In this document: one piece after another, positions 31,779-43,975 of the stretch | Position numbering within the stretch: the first letter of the stretch is position 1 | Layout: the number at the start of each line of letters is the position of its first letter | Made by a program: the position numbers and the translations under genes | The notes under the pieces: model-generated | The model's input: only the letters and a program-made list of their open reading frames with translations | What the model was told of the DNA's origin: nothing | The model's database searches: none | From: Nilaparvata lugens | Lineage: Eukaryota > Arthropoda > Insecta > Hemiptera > Delphacidae | Direction of reading: 5' to 3' | Length of the DNA stretch: 64,000 bases | Assembly (NCBI RefSeq): GCF_014356525.2 | Contig: NC_052518.1 | Coordinates: forward strand, 5,437,162 to 5,501,161

Positions 31779-32894
31779 TAGTCCAGGCAATGAATTATCA
31801 AAAAAGGGTATAGAGGGAAAAGTTTGGGAGACAATTTTTGATCCCTTTGTTCTGTTTAGGGTAGTGAGGAGGTAAACATATCAAAAGTCCCCACCCCTAC
31901 CCACTGAAGGAAAACATTTAGTAGTGAAATAATAGATCAAATTGAAGAGAAAACAAAGCTCTACAAATCTACGGTGAGCATTCATTTTCACAATGCATTG
32001 TTAAAGAGTTGTAGGTCCTGAAACATCAAAAAATAGAATTAAAAGCTGTTATTTTAACAATTTTACACTTTTAAAAGCGTATATCTCGAAAACTGTTGGA
32101 GATATCACAAATCACCACAGAACAAATATTGTAGAGAACTTATCAAGCTTCATTTCTGAATAGTTAGTCATGTCGGTTGAACGCATTTTCCTAAAGATAT
32201 GAGCGTGTAAGAAAAACATTGAAAAATTCAACTTTTAAACCACCCTCATCCCTTCAGCACAAGAGATAGGGATGGGGACTTTCGATATGTTCACCCCCTA
32301 ACTGGTCCCAACAAAGCTGCAAAGTCAAAAATTGTGTTCAAAACATTCTCTCCAAATTCCTTTGTCAATTGGTCTATTTTTGCATAACTGAAGATATCAC
32401 ACTCAACACTGAAGCTGCTGCAACAGTCGTGGGGATGTGCGTAAACTTGTGAAATTATACATCAAATTGAAAAGAATTTGATGCTCTATAAGCTCATGAT
32501 CAGCATGAATTTTTCCCATCGATATTCAAAAAGTTATAAGAGTAAAAATAGCAAAAAATTGAAGGAAAATGTGTTTTTTTTTTCAAAAATGTCACATCTT
32601 TTATAAGAGATATCTCGAAAAGTGAAAGAGATATACATAAAAAATGGTGAGATCAATATTGTAGGAAATTATGTAAGCTTTAATTTCTTATAGTCATGTC
32701 TGTAAAATGCATAATTTTCCAGTTATATGCGAGAAACGGAAAAATGGTACTTTTGAACCACCCCAAGCACCTTAGCACAGTGGGTAGGGGTGGGGACTTT
32801 TGATATGTTTACCTCCTCACTACCCTAAACAGAACAAAGGGGTCAAAAATTGTCTTCCGAACTTCTCCCTCTATAACACTTCGTTGACTGGGCT
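31779..32894. repeat. 1.1 kb foldback element
   Basis: Arms of about 110 bp: the left TAGTCCAGGCAATGAA... with GGGTAGTGAGGAGGTAAACA is complementary to the right, which ends TTCGTTGACTGGGCTATA. Both contain AAAAGTCCCCACCCCTACCC or its complement. A third, diverged copy of the arm lies in the middle (about 32250-32370). The loop repeats ATATCTCGAAAA motifs. No coding sequence. Confidence 0.8.
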
Positions 32895-32945
32895 ATAAAT
32901 GAATGAATGAATAATTGCTTTTATTATAACATTATTTCCAAGACA

Positions 32946-33829
32946 TTGGGCCATATGAATAAAGTTGAGCATTTACTCATACTTCTAAAATATGGAGCAT
33001 TTGCTTCGTTTTCTATGAATAAACGTGAGCAAAACCCTTTGCTCATGCTCATCAAGAAAATAGTTGGAGCATTTGCTCAAAAGTAAAGGCTTATACTCAA
33101 AATTGTATGAATAAACTAGAGCATTTGCTCAACTTTTGAAGCAAATGCTTCAAAAAGGTGAGTCTAGTCTAGAGCAGCTTATCACCTTTTGCTCATAGTA
33201 AAATGGCTCAACTAATTCGTATGAGGAAGAGGAAACTAGACCAGATACGATCACAACCAATAGTTGAGAACTATGAAACTTTTTTTAGATTCAACCATGA
33301 TATATATATATATACCACCATTATTCCAACAAAAGAATAAATACAAAAGATCTGATATAAAGATAGCCATCACAAAATAGGAAATCGGCATTCAAGAAGA
33401 TGAGAGTGTAGACGATTATAAGAATGCTATTGATATTATAAGATTATGCTGAAGATTATTATATAGATGACATTTTTTCACGCTATTATTTCAAAATTCT
33501 ACACTCAACTAACCTAAAACTCAATTCATAAATAGAAAACAGAGCAGATGACGCAAACACAAGCGGTGTCTCCTACTTGCTTATTTAGCGCTTACATGAG
33601 CTATAAAAACAAAGTAAGGCCACAAAGGCGAATCAGCTGATGAAAAATCTTTAAAATACGTGAGCATTTGCTCCAGAGTTCAGGAGCATATGGTAAGAGT
33701 ATAACGTAATGCTTATTCATATAAAAATGAGCAAATGCTTATGCTTCTACCTAATGCTCATGAGCAAAACCTTATGCTCCATGCTCATGCTCATGAGCAT
33801 ATGCTTTGGTTTTATTTATATGGCCCAAT
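32946..33829 (+). mobile_element. family G element, GGGCC ends, GAGCAAATGCTC-rich
   Basis: Ends ATTGGGCCATATGAATAAA and TTTATTTATATGGCCCAAT. About 250 bp at each side are packed with GAGCATTTGCTC, TGAGCAAA and ATGCTCATGAGCAT words, so the element folds on itself. A short frame starts at 33203, MAQLIRMRKRKLDQIRSQPI, then VENYETFFRFNHD, which may be the start of a Harbinger-type transposase; this is uncertain. The rest is A+T-rich non-coding. A partial copy lies at 47760-48412. Confidence 0.7.
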
Positions 33830-35272
33830 CAAAAGAAGAATCAGAAGATATTTACAGTTCTAACAAGCATTAAACCCTTGGTCAACGACTGTCAGGTCGA
33901 GGTTTGTCATAAGTAGATTCCATATAAAATAAAAAAAACTCCGTTGAGGTAGTTCTTCAGCTCTTGTCGTGACAATGCTGCCCTGCCAAAGTGTTGCCAT
34001 CTGAACTCGACGAATATGGAACATGTTCCAATGAAATGCGTGACATCTTACTGTTTTCGTATGATACAGTTATAATAAGCATATTATCAGCTGATGAAAA
34101 CCAAATGTGCTGATTCTATGGTTATTATATAAGTATCTTACTGTTTTTGTACAAATACAGTTATAATGAGCATATTATCAGCTGATGAAAAGCTAAATAC
34201 GAGTGTTCGTGGTGCATAAGTTTGTACGCAGCTTTAGAAGATTTGATAATACAACCAGTAATAGTGAAACTTACTCGAAATTTGCTTTGAATATTGAAAC
34301 CCTGTGGAGAGGGGAGGAGAGGAGTGCAGAAGAGAGGTCTCATCTCATCAAAATTTGATAGTACTCACCAAGCTATAATGCAAATGGCCAAACTGGGTAT
34401 TTGCTCAAGGCTTCAAATTTTGGGGGTTGCAAAATAGAAGATTTAATAAAGAGAAATCGGAGAAACAAATTACTCATCAAAAATATCTGACACATAAAAT
34501 TTCAAAAATATATACAACAGAACAAGTAAATATAATACAGGGTACCGGAAATATGTAAAAGGAGTAATTATTATAAGCATTGGCGCAGATTTAACCTGTT
34601 TAGTTAGTCTTCTTTGTTTAGTTAGTCTTCTTTGTTTAGCTAGTCTACGTTTGTATAAGGAAACCTTCTTGTTTAGTTAGTCTACGGCTTTGGTAAACCT
34701 TTGTTTATTTGAATGAGGCTCATCTTGATGGAAGAATAAGGATCAAAACTCCAGTTCACATATCTTTGTCTATTTGATAGTAACCGTTAACTATCAAGGC
34801 GAAAATAATCTTATGAACATTTGTTTAATAAATTTGAAATACTCTACATTTTTGTTCGAAAAGGTTCACATAAAGAGGCCAATAAGGAGCTGCAAACTTC
34901 ATGGCTCCTACCTCAATGACATTGGAAGTGAATTTGAAAATGAATGTCTGCACTTCAAAATAAAAGTCTGCATTCCTAAATGGAACACTTAGAGTTTAGT
35001 GGAATCCATCACGTGTTTGAAGGTGCATAATAGAAAAAGAATTGAAGAGTACTTTCTCGGATCTTGAAGTAGTTGTTAGAATTTTTCTGACCAACTGCTC
35101 TTCAGACAGAGGATTTTCCGCTTTGAATCGTCTAAAGAATTTCAAGAGATCTATTCTCTCCCAGACAGCAATTTTAATTGTCTCATGTTAATGTGAAAAT
35201 GACTTGAGCACGGAATTTCTGATGTAGTATACTATTTAGCCGAATTGGAGGCTAGGAAAAGAATGCTTTGTA
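33830..35272. other. no gene; E-family right part and a short tandem repeat
   Basis: About 34070-34238 contains two diverged copies of CATATTATCAGCTGATGAAA and ends TTGTACGCAGCTTTAG, an E-family right end. About 34596-34646 holds three roughly 20 bp units of TTTGTTTAGTTAGTCTTC, with a fourth, looser copy near 34670. Nothing coding recognised. Confidence 0.5.
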
Positions 35273-35286
35273 CAAAGTAGGATCTT

Positions 35287-35796
35287 CTTCTTTTTCTTCT
35301 GGCTTTACAGCTCGATGTGAGCTTTGACCTCTCGCACAAGAGCCCTCCACACATCCTTTGGTCTTCATCCCATTATCCCCATCTTTTGGAGATCATCCTA
35401 CTCTTCATCTCTCCATCCTTCGCGTGGTCTCCTCTGTCGTCTTCTTCCCTCCATCCTGGTCTTATAAAATTGCTTTTGGCATTCGCTGTTCTGTCTTTCT
35501 CTCAACATGACCAGTCCAGCGCAAACTTAGTAATTAAATGAAACAGACTACATCCTCACCTTCAAGAATTTCATTTATTTCATTGTTTGACACACTCCAT
35601 TATCGTTGACGCCCTCATATATACACCTGATAATTTTTCTTTCCAAAAATTCTCACTTTAGTGGCATCAATTTCTGCGGTGGCATTCCATGTCTCTGAGC
35701 CATAAGTGATTATGGGGTAGATCAGTGTCTTGTATATTTCCAATCTGGTTGCCCTAGCCCCAGATAGAGACCAAGAGGTAATTCATATGTATTAAT
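35287..35796 (-). pseudogene. 5'-truncated LINE RT fragment with 14 bp duplication
   Basis: Minus strand from 35770: GATRLEIYKTLIYPIITYGS, then ETWNATAEIDATKVRIFGKK, later MEGRRRQRRPREGWRDE, the C-terminal half of a non-LTR RT, with stops and shifts. Its 3' tail is the purine-rich complement of CTTCTTTTTCTTCTG. It is flanked by CAAAGTAGGATCTT at 35273-35286 and 35797-35810, a clear target duplication. Confidence 0.85.
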
Positions 35797-35810
35797 CAAA
35801 GTAGGATCTT

Positions 35811-36057
35811 AAAAATATAACTTTAAGTTGTAAGCCCATGTTTTTTTATATTTGTAACATTTTATTGTATTTTATTTGTTTTGTAATTCTTTGTCATTTT
35901 GTTTTGTCTTGTTTTGTGTGTTTTAATAAATTGAAATTGAAAATTGAAAAAAAAATCTTTCTTGGAAACCCTCCCCCCTCCGCTACACCACTGCTTAAAA
36001 ATGTTGTACATATCATGTAGTGCGATGATTAACATAACAATCATAAATCAATATAAT
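35811..36057 (+). repeat. T-rich 3' UTR-like sequence with AATAAA and (TTGAAA)n tail
   Basis: TTTTAATAAATTGAAATTGA and A9 near 35940-35958 look like the tail of a retroposed sequence. No frame. Confidence 0.4.
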
Positions 36058-37845
36058 ATAGTGAAGACCACGTTATAATGACAGTATTTGATAAACATTG
36101 GTGTTGCTATCCTTGTCATCCTTTTCTATATCATTGGACAAACCAGATAACGCTATCCTTTTCTCACTCCACAACGTTGCCCGATCGTTTAGAATAGAAT
36201 AGAATAGAATGACTTTTTTATTTATGTTGACGTGGCGAAGTTTGGACAACATTGTCCACTCTACCACTTAATCACGTCGTTAGCAAACAATACAATACAA
36301 AATATGCGAGATAACAAAAAAAATGAAGCAAGAAATGACAATAAAATGTAATAAATATGAGAGATCAATATTGAATAATGAAGGTATTTTGAAAAATAAG
36401 TGTTTTTCAATAAACTCAATCATTTCACTGCTGAAAGAGGAAGCAAGAAATGAATAAAAACAAAATAAAAGACAAGTTACTGAAGAGAATTAATACAGTA
36501 AGAATTGGAATCAAAGATGAAATTTGTTTATTTTATGAATAGTGGATATGGATACGAGGAAAAAGAACCTGTGTAGGCCTAACAGTATTCAATACCTCTT
36601 TACTAACAATGTAGAAATATAATTTATCAACAAAATATCAATAATGGAAATTGATTAGTTAATCATTGATTTTATTTTCTTTTGACGAGTAAAATACAAT
36701 ATTGACTTTTCAAAACAGGAATGAACATTTAGGGCCGTTTGCACAGTATAGTTTTCTAAACTCGATTAAGTTAATCCGAAAGTTTAAACTTCAATCGGTT
36801 TCCTCAGTGCATTTACTAATCCAGTTTAAGTTAAACTAGTTTAGCGTTAAGTTGGTAATAGAATGTCATGGTTTATAATATCAGGAAGGCTGATTTTTAC
36901 AGGAAATTTGTTATTTGTTTACAAACCATCAGTAATTTGAGGTTATGTAGCTACTATTTTAGTATTTTCTTGTTCTTGTTCAAAATACACAGAGCTGTAA
37001 GCTGTACGGTAATAAAAGTGAAAAGCGATCAAGAAATTCTTTGAAAACTTATGTTTAGTTGGCACCAGAAAATATATTTTAGAATGTAAGATAAAAAAGT
37101 TATTTTGTTCGCTTGAATCTACTACGGTCTTCCTCGTTTATTAGAAATCTCTCGAAAGCAATATAACTCATTTATGTGTTATTAAAAACATGTTTTCTAA
37201 TCGAAGACCACTGTTAAAAATTGTCTTGATTTCTATCAAGTGGTTTATTCAATCAAAATACTAAATTGGCAGTTGCTGTACTCAAGCAAAACTGTTAAAA
37301 AATTCTCTTTCCTAGAAATTCAAATTATTTGTTTTTTGCCCAATTTTTCTCATTTTCAAAATTTCTTCGCAGTCATCTTTATCAATCGCATTAAAAACTT
37401 CTATCAATTCATCCATTACAATTATTTTTACATTCAAATAGATGATTCACTATAACCTAAATTAAAAATAATTATCGTCTACAGAAGCATTAAAAACAAC
37501 CGTCGAAAAATAATTTACTATAAGCTGTTTCCCCATCAAATCTTTACAGATGTCAAGTTAATCCAAATTATTTGGTTTAAACCTCTTGCTTTGAAGGTTT
37601 TAACTTTCCGAGAGTTTAAACTCAATACAGAGTTTAAACTGATACTGTGCAAACGGAATTTTAGTTTAAACCAAGAAAAAATCCAGATTTGGTTTAAGCT
37701 TCAGCTTAAACTTACACTGTGCAAGCGGCCCTTTATATTACATCAGATAAACTGGTATCAGCTATCCTCTATAGACGGCAGAGAGAATCGGCAAAGCTGT
37801 TCTCATATCCTTCTCCACCGCCATTATTATGAGGACTTCACTATA
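36058..37845 (+). mobile_element. family A MITE interrupted twice
   Basis: Left end TAGTGAAGACCACGTTATAA and right end TATGAGGACTTCACTATA. Interrupted at about 36196-36603 by sequence starting (GAATA)n and resembling a LINE 3' end in reverse (TTTATTTATGTTGACGTGGC), and at 36732-37731 by a Harbinger derivative. The A text resumes at each junction (AACATTTA / TTTATATTACATCAG). Confidence 0.8.
36732..37731 (-). mobile_element. non-autonomous PIF/Harbinger element (family H), copy 2
   Basis: Inverted relative of 1744-2757, 1000 bp, with ends GGGCCGTTTGCACAGTATAG and CTGTGCAAGCGGCCC. Flanked by TTTA (36728-36731, 37732-37735), which includes the TTA expected for Harbinger. The transposase remnant is on the minus strand at about 37443-37220. 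It inserted after the surrounding A element. Confidence 0.8.
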
Positions 37846-37864
37846 GAATAGAAACACAGGAAAC

Positions 37865-38449
37865 ATATAATACGTACCGGAAAAGGTTTACTATTCAGAA
37901 GCATTGGAATATAATAGAATAATGATGCTATTCAGCCTCAATTGGAATAAAATAGCGAATGATTTTATTATGAGATAAGCACTTCTGAAAAGGCAGCAAA
38001 AGAACATTTTCGCCACACTGCACAGAAAGCAGCTGTTTTCCAGTCCCTACGTAGATCTGAAAGACATTGTTTGCAGATGACTCTCGTCTGACGTCAGAAC
38101 AGGTTTTTTTCCGGCCTAGGCCAGAAAGAGTACCCTATCCAGCCGCTAACATGGAACTAAGAAAGGTGATCAAAAAACAGCTGGTCAAAAAACTTTTCAT
38201 TATTTGTGTTCATTATTCAATAATTAAAACATTTATAATAATATCATGTTATTGTCATTTCAAAAAATGAAAACGTATAAACTCAACCTCCCACATAATT
38301 GAACATCATCTTTTAGGTTATTTAGACAAATCAGAATAAAAAATAAAAATACTTGGACAATTTCCTGATATTACTTCAGATTTGCTAGAGCTATGACCTT
38401 CCACTTCTGCTTTCGGAAGTGCTTAGTAAACAACTATTCTCATATATAT

Positions 38450-38505
<56 letters not shown>

Positions 38506-38970
38506 ATATATTGTTTATTTTTGTGTGTGGCAAAAAAAAGCGTTCCACTCTTTAATAGCTCTCAATCTTTTCTAGTCCTCGGCCTACGGCCTCGGACTTG
38601 AAAACCGATTTCGAGCCGGAAAAATCTCTTTTTCTGCTCTAGGTGCGAAATATACTATTTCGTAATATTTTCCTACTGGAAATAGTTAAATATTCAATAG
38701 CATTAGGATATAATAGAATAATGGTTGTATTCAGCCTCAATTGGAATAGAATAGTGAATGATTTTATTAAAAGATAAATGCTTCTAAAAAGGCAGCAAAA
38801 GAACATTTCCGTAATATTTTTCTTCTGGAAAAAATGACTATTGAATAGCATTAGAATATAATAGAAAAATGGTGGTATTCAGCTTCAAAATAGGACTAGA
38901 ATAGCGAATGATTCAACAGTGATTTTATTATAAGAAAAGCACCTCTAGAAAGGCAGCAAAAGTGATATTT
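37865..38970. repeat. three tandem 150-160 bp units, first two separated by a B element
   Basis: Units at about 37865-38008, 38658-38810 and 38811-38970 share TATTCAGCCTCAATTGGAAT and AAAAGGCAGCAAAAGAACAT. The B element 38009-38657 lies exactly at the first unit boundary, while the second boundary is intact. Confidence 0.8.
38009..38657 (-). repeat. repeat family B, minus strand, nested in tandem units
   Basis: From TTTCGCCACACTGCACAGAA to GTGCGAAATATACTATTTC. Contains the (TA)n tract 38440-38512 and the CTCGGCCTACGGCCTCGG patch. Comparison with the uninterrupted unit boundary fixes both ends. Confidence 0.8.
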
Positions 38971-39465
38971 TTCTCACTGGCGTTTTCAATGCAGAATTCA
39001 ACTGTTATTTCGACAAAAACGGATTACGGTCTTGGAGGTGAAGAAGCATGTTTTTCTCAAGAAGCATTCTCGATGCTCCCTACAAGCTGAAACTCTCCTA
39101 TTATGAAAGCAGGGAAATTTGATTTGAGCGCAAACTGAAAGTGAAATTTTCTCTGACGCGTTCTCAGCGTGAAGTATATAATAGATGTAGGTGCAACGAT
39201 GGTGCCTTTACGATGCTTTCGCTTTCCTTGTCGTATTTCAGAACTCGAGCTTAATAGTCAGGGAGCTCAGTGATGGCCTCATTAGTTAATTCTTCTTGCG
39301 TTTACTCTCTCTTTAAAATCTACAAGAAGAGCTATTCATATGTGCTTTACTGAAAAGTGCTACCGATACTTCTCAAGCAAAAGTATCTGAAAAAAATGCA
39401 TTTTCAAGATCGTTAGATCCCTAACTTCAACATACTTCCTGCATTCTTCAACAACTCATATTTTA
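38971..39465. other. no gene recognised
   Basis: No coding motif or repeat terminus seen. Confidence 0.35.
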
Positions 39466-39720
39466 ATGACTTAACACTTACTAATTACTAATCCGCACAC
39501 TGAAAAACAAACAAACAAAACCTACTCTAGAACATGGTACGCCATAGTGGAGCAGGTCCATTTCCACACAGAAAACAACAAACATGTAGAAGACTTAATT
39601 TAAGAAATTTCTGAAACTAACTATTGTATTTAGATGTGAAAACTATGTCTAATATTTTCTGTAATAAATTGATGTAGTAGTTTTAGTTTTTAGTGAAATA
39701 AACATTTTTTTTATCCTATG
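39466..39720 (+). mobile_element. 3' UTR of the Jockey-like LINE (second copy)
   Basis: Matches the sequence after the LINE stop at 59584: AAACCTACTCTAGAACATGG, TACGCCATAGTGGAGCAGGT, and the end GTGAAATAAACATTTTTTTT. The ORF is absent, so this is a severe 5' truncation. Confidence 0.8.
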
Positions 39721-39948
39721 AACAGGAAAGACAATGCACATCGATGAGTCATTGAAATTATATTTTTGATATCATCCTTTAATATTTATCACCAATCAAA
39801 ACTTTCCAACGCGCTATCTTGAAAAATAATCTTTTTAGCAGTTACCAAATCTGTAAACTGAGCCATCAATATTGTTGTGGATCAACAATGATGAAATAGA
39901 TCATACAGTTGAGAATAGAAGCACGATAAAAGTTTGTATATACCATTT

Positions 39949-40075
39949 TTACTTTCCTTGCCCTATTACCATAGGTGAGGAAAGTATTGCTTTCCAAAAA
40001 AATTAAGGTACCCCAATTTCATGTTTTCTATATGTTTCAAGGTCCCCTGACTAAAAAACATGATTTTTGGGTATG

Positions 40076-40117
<42 letters not shown>

Positions 40118-40885
40118 TGTGTGTGAGTGTGTGTGTGTGTGTGTGTATGTGTGTATTTCTATAAACACGATAACTCCATTCCTAATCAACCGATTGACTT
40201 GAAATTTCAAACTTAAGGTCCTTATACATGAGGATCCGACATTAAGAGATTCAATAAAATCCAATTCAAAATGGCGGAAAAAATGGCGGATAATGGCTGA
40301 AAACCCATTTTTTTCACGGTTTTCTCGAAAACGGCAGTAACGATTTTCTTCAAATTCATACCCTAGATAGCTATTTATAAGCCCTATCAACGGACATGAG
40401 TCTCATTTCTGGGAAAATTGCAGGAGCTCCGTAATATTCCTGAGAAGAATGAATTTTGTTAAATATCTATCACAATTTTCTCAAAAATGACTTGACCGAT
40501 TTTTCTCAAACTCATACCCTGTATAGTTATATATCAGCTCTATTAACTGGCATGAGTCTCCTCCCTGAGAAATTAACAGGGGGTCCACCCCATCCTTGAG
40601 AAATTTACTTTGTAACCTCCTTCTCGTGCGTGAGGTAGGTAGGTAGAGCAGTTTATTCAAAAGAACACATGTCGATATTTTATCTGTAGAACAGCTGTTT
40701 TGACAACTTTTAAAAAATCCTCAAATTTCATAATTCAAACAAAGGAAAATGTACTCTGAAAACAATAACAATAGTATAATCGTAGTTTCAATTATTTAGC
40801 CGCCAATCGGCATAATGTTATTACCTAAATTATCCTCGTTAATGAGGCTTATAGATCGATCAATGAGCAAGGAAAGTTGTGTGAG
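39949..40885 (+). repeat. (TG)n-bearing repeat family T, full-length-looking copy
   Basis: ACTTTCCTTGCCCTATTACC at the left and GAGCAAGGAAAGTTGTGTGA at the right, so the tips are short inverted repeats. The (TG)n tract is at 40078-40146. The body has ACACGATAACTCCATTCCTA, AACGATTTTCTTCAAATTCA twice in diverged form, and GGTAGGTAGGTAGAGCAG. No coding sequence; class unknown. Confidence 0.8.
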
Positions 40886-42069
40886 TTTTTTATTTTATTG
40901 AAACTTTTATATTTTTCAATAATTTTAGTAGCCCTTTAGATAAGAGTGGGAAGAGAATAGATTGGAGAAGAATCGAGGCGTTTTGCTGTATAAATGTGAA
41001 AATTGTAAATCTGGCAACACGCCCTGGTCTCCACAGCTCTGTTGGGCTTGTCCTGGGCCATGACAAGATACGCGCAACGTGCGTAGATGGAGTGATTCAG
41101 TATTAAGATAACGTTTCTGTTTTTTTGAAATTGCTGTCACCTGAGGGCTGGGGAAACTAGGTGTAGTTTAATTATTTAATTGGTGTGTCATACACTGTTG
41201 GAGCTATGCTCAAATTATACAGTTTCACATGACAAAATAGTAATAATAATAATCGAATTAGATGCTGGTATTACTTATTTACAGGTTAGTACAGATTTAA
41301 GAGATTATGTGATCGACCTTCCATTTGAAAGCGAACTTTCAAAAAGTTTCAACAGAATTACTTTACGGAGACCCAAATATATTTGAGAACATGGGCTTGA
41401 AAATCACGTTTTCTGTGCGTTCATTGGCTGGTTATCTCCCGAGAGAGAATGAGAGTTTGATTGATTGAGTACTTTATTTATTTATGTAGAAATACACTCA
41501 GTGTTTACGAGTTTGTGTTTCTTGAATAGTTCCAAATTTCTTAAATAACTCAATATTATTCGTTACAAGTGGTAATTGAGTGGAATATTTCTAATTAATT
41601 TATCAATTTAAGCCATCTAAATTCAAAATTTATAGTTTTAATGTTTATTTTGGACCAAAATTTTATAAAAATTGTACACGTGAAATTCTAAACTTATCTT
41701 GGACTTTGTCATCTATAAATTTGGAAGAAAAATAGCACAAGGACTACCTTATGTAGAGCATAAAAACAAACAAACAGACGGACAACATCTTAGCCTGTTT
41801 GTAAGGACAGACTGAGTCTGGGATGGTCAAAGTTATCAACTTATAAAATGTAGTTTCAGGAATAAATAGGTCTTTCTTATATGATAATATCTAAGCAAAT
41901 TAGAAAGTAAATTTAATAAATCAATTATACGACTTGATGTCTACTTAGTTATTTTGTCATTATAATATGAAACATGGCAGATGACCTGAAGATTGTTTGT
42001 TTACATCTGTTCAGTGAAAATCATCTGTCAAAAGTGAAAATAATATATTTCTGGCAAAATGACAATATT
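40886..42069. other. no gene recognised
   Basis: TTGATTGAGTACTTTATTTATTTATG near 41459 looks like a LINE 3' tail in reverse. AACAAACAAACAGACGGACA near 41765 recurs loosely at 15450. No frame supported. Confidence 0.35.
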
Positions 42070-42697
42070 GCAAAGCTAGAAAGAAATAGCACTATCTGCT
42101 TTGTTGAATGATAGACAAGGAACAACACCATTGTTAATCAAATACTGCCTTTATAACGTGGACCTCCCTATAGTAGATGAGTCTATAATATTGAGAATCC
42201 GTAATACTCCTTACATTAAATTGAGAAATTCAGGAATAGAAACAAATTATATGAAGAAGTTTAGTTTTAGTAAGTTACGTATGTTGGACTGGGAAAGCTG
42301 CGGTCAATTTTGTGGCTCTTTTAAGACCACTTAGGTCTACCAAGAAGCTGAGCAAAGATCAATAATGGAGAGGCCTCAACAGAGAGGCTTTCAAAGGATT
42401 TACCAGTCATACAGCACCCATAGTATACGCCTGGTCTCAAACACTGAACTGGTGACTCCTCAGTGTTCGAATAGATTTTCACACACCTATAGTGTTTCAA
42501 ATGACAGTATTCGAATAACGGATGTTCATAATTGAGATTGAATATTATTTTGTTAATTAATTATATTTCTACATTGTTTCTACGATCTGGCAAAGTTGCA
42601 GAGCCAGAAAAGGTTAGCGCTATCTGCTTTTTTTGAATGATAGTCAAGGATAGCAACATCAATGTTAATCAAATACTACCATTATAACGTGGACCTT
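42070..42697 (-). repeat. two family A fragments, minus strand
   Basis: Left-end pieces at about 42070-42172 (ends ATAACGTGGACCTCCCTATA) and about 42535-42697 (ends CCATTATAACGTGGACCTTT), separated by about 360 bp of unassigned sequence. Confidence 0.65.
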
Positions 42698-42830
42698 TGG
42701 CGTACTATTAGAAGAAAAACCAAAATAACATTAAATCGTAGGCACCAGCATATTTTGCTAGATGTGATTCGAGTCGTTCAAGTACACAAAAGACCTGACA
42801 TTTTCCATTCACTGATATACAATAGTATAT

Positions 42831-43430
42831 TTCGCACCTAGGGCCGAAAATGAGACTTTTCCGGCTCGAAATCGGTTTTCAACTTTTCGACTAGAAACGA
42901 TTGAGAGCCGGAAAAACATTTTTGCCCGTGGTCCAAACGCTATTTTTGCCACACAGAAAAATGAACAATATATATATATATTATATATATATTAGAATAA
43001 GTGTTTATTAAGCACTTCCGAAAGCAAAAGTGGAAGGTCATAGCTCTAGCAAATCTGAGGTAATCTGAATATCAGGAAATTGTCCAAGTATTTATATTTT
43101 TATTCTGTTGTTTAAATAACCTAAAATATTATATTCAATTATTTGGGAGGTTGAGTTTATACTTTTTTATTCTTTCAAATGACAATAAGATATATTATTA
43201 TAAATGTTTTAACTATCAAATAATAAACACAAATGATGAAAAGTTTTTTGATCAGCTGTTTTAGCACACTTGAAATTTGGCCAATCTGTTAGCGGCCGGA
43301 AAGGGTACTCTTTCCGGCCTTAGCCGGAAAGAAACCTGTTCTGACGTCAGACGAGAGTCGTCTGCAAACAATGTCTGTCGGATCCACGTAGGGACTGAAA
43401 AACAGCTGCTTTCTGTGTAGTGTGGCGAAA
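42831..43430 (+). repeat. repeat family B, + strand copy
   Basis: AATAGTATATTTCGCACCTA to GTAGTGTGGCGAAATAG. Contains GTTCTGACGTCAGACGAGAG and a short TA tract. It overlaps the start of the following D element by the shared word GAAATAGTTATTT. Confidence 0.8.
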
Positions 43431-43975
43431 TAGTTATTTGTATATCTAGAGTGTAAAGTAAAAACCGGTCTGGTTGGCACTGCTGATTGCGCTATCTATC
43501 AGCAAAAATTGTAACAATTATATCAGCTGAGCAGCTACCAAAAATGGCTGACTCCAGATCACGCGGTTCAGATTTGAATTGCAGATCAAAAATATTTGTT
43601 GGCTGGTATTTTGAATAGAATAAAATATTTTAAAAATTTTATAAATTTTTATCGTCCACTAATATTAGGAATATAATAATTATCATACAAACATATATTT
43701 CATGAGTTAATCAAATTTCTGGTTGTGGTATTGAATTCAGTTGACTCAATGACAGACACCTCTATTATGCTTTCTCATCTGAGCTTAGACCTTCTAACCT
43801 ATCACGATGTAAGTTTCAAAATAGAGAAGCTTCCCATGTTATTTAAATGGAGTCACTTTTACTCCCTAGGGAGTTTTTCTGTTTTTACTACCGAGAGCGA
43901 AAAAGTGACACTTTAGTATTAGGTTTCTGGGAGTAAAGTAAGTACTTTAGACAGTAGGTGGAGGAAAATCTTTTT
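43428..43975 (+). repeat. repeat family D, copy 2
   Basis: GAAATAGTTATTTGTATATC to GACAGTAGGTGGAGGAAAA, with TACTCCCTAGGGAGTTTT. The reverse of 3915-4240 plus unique sequence. Confidence 0.65.
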
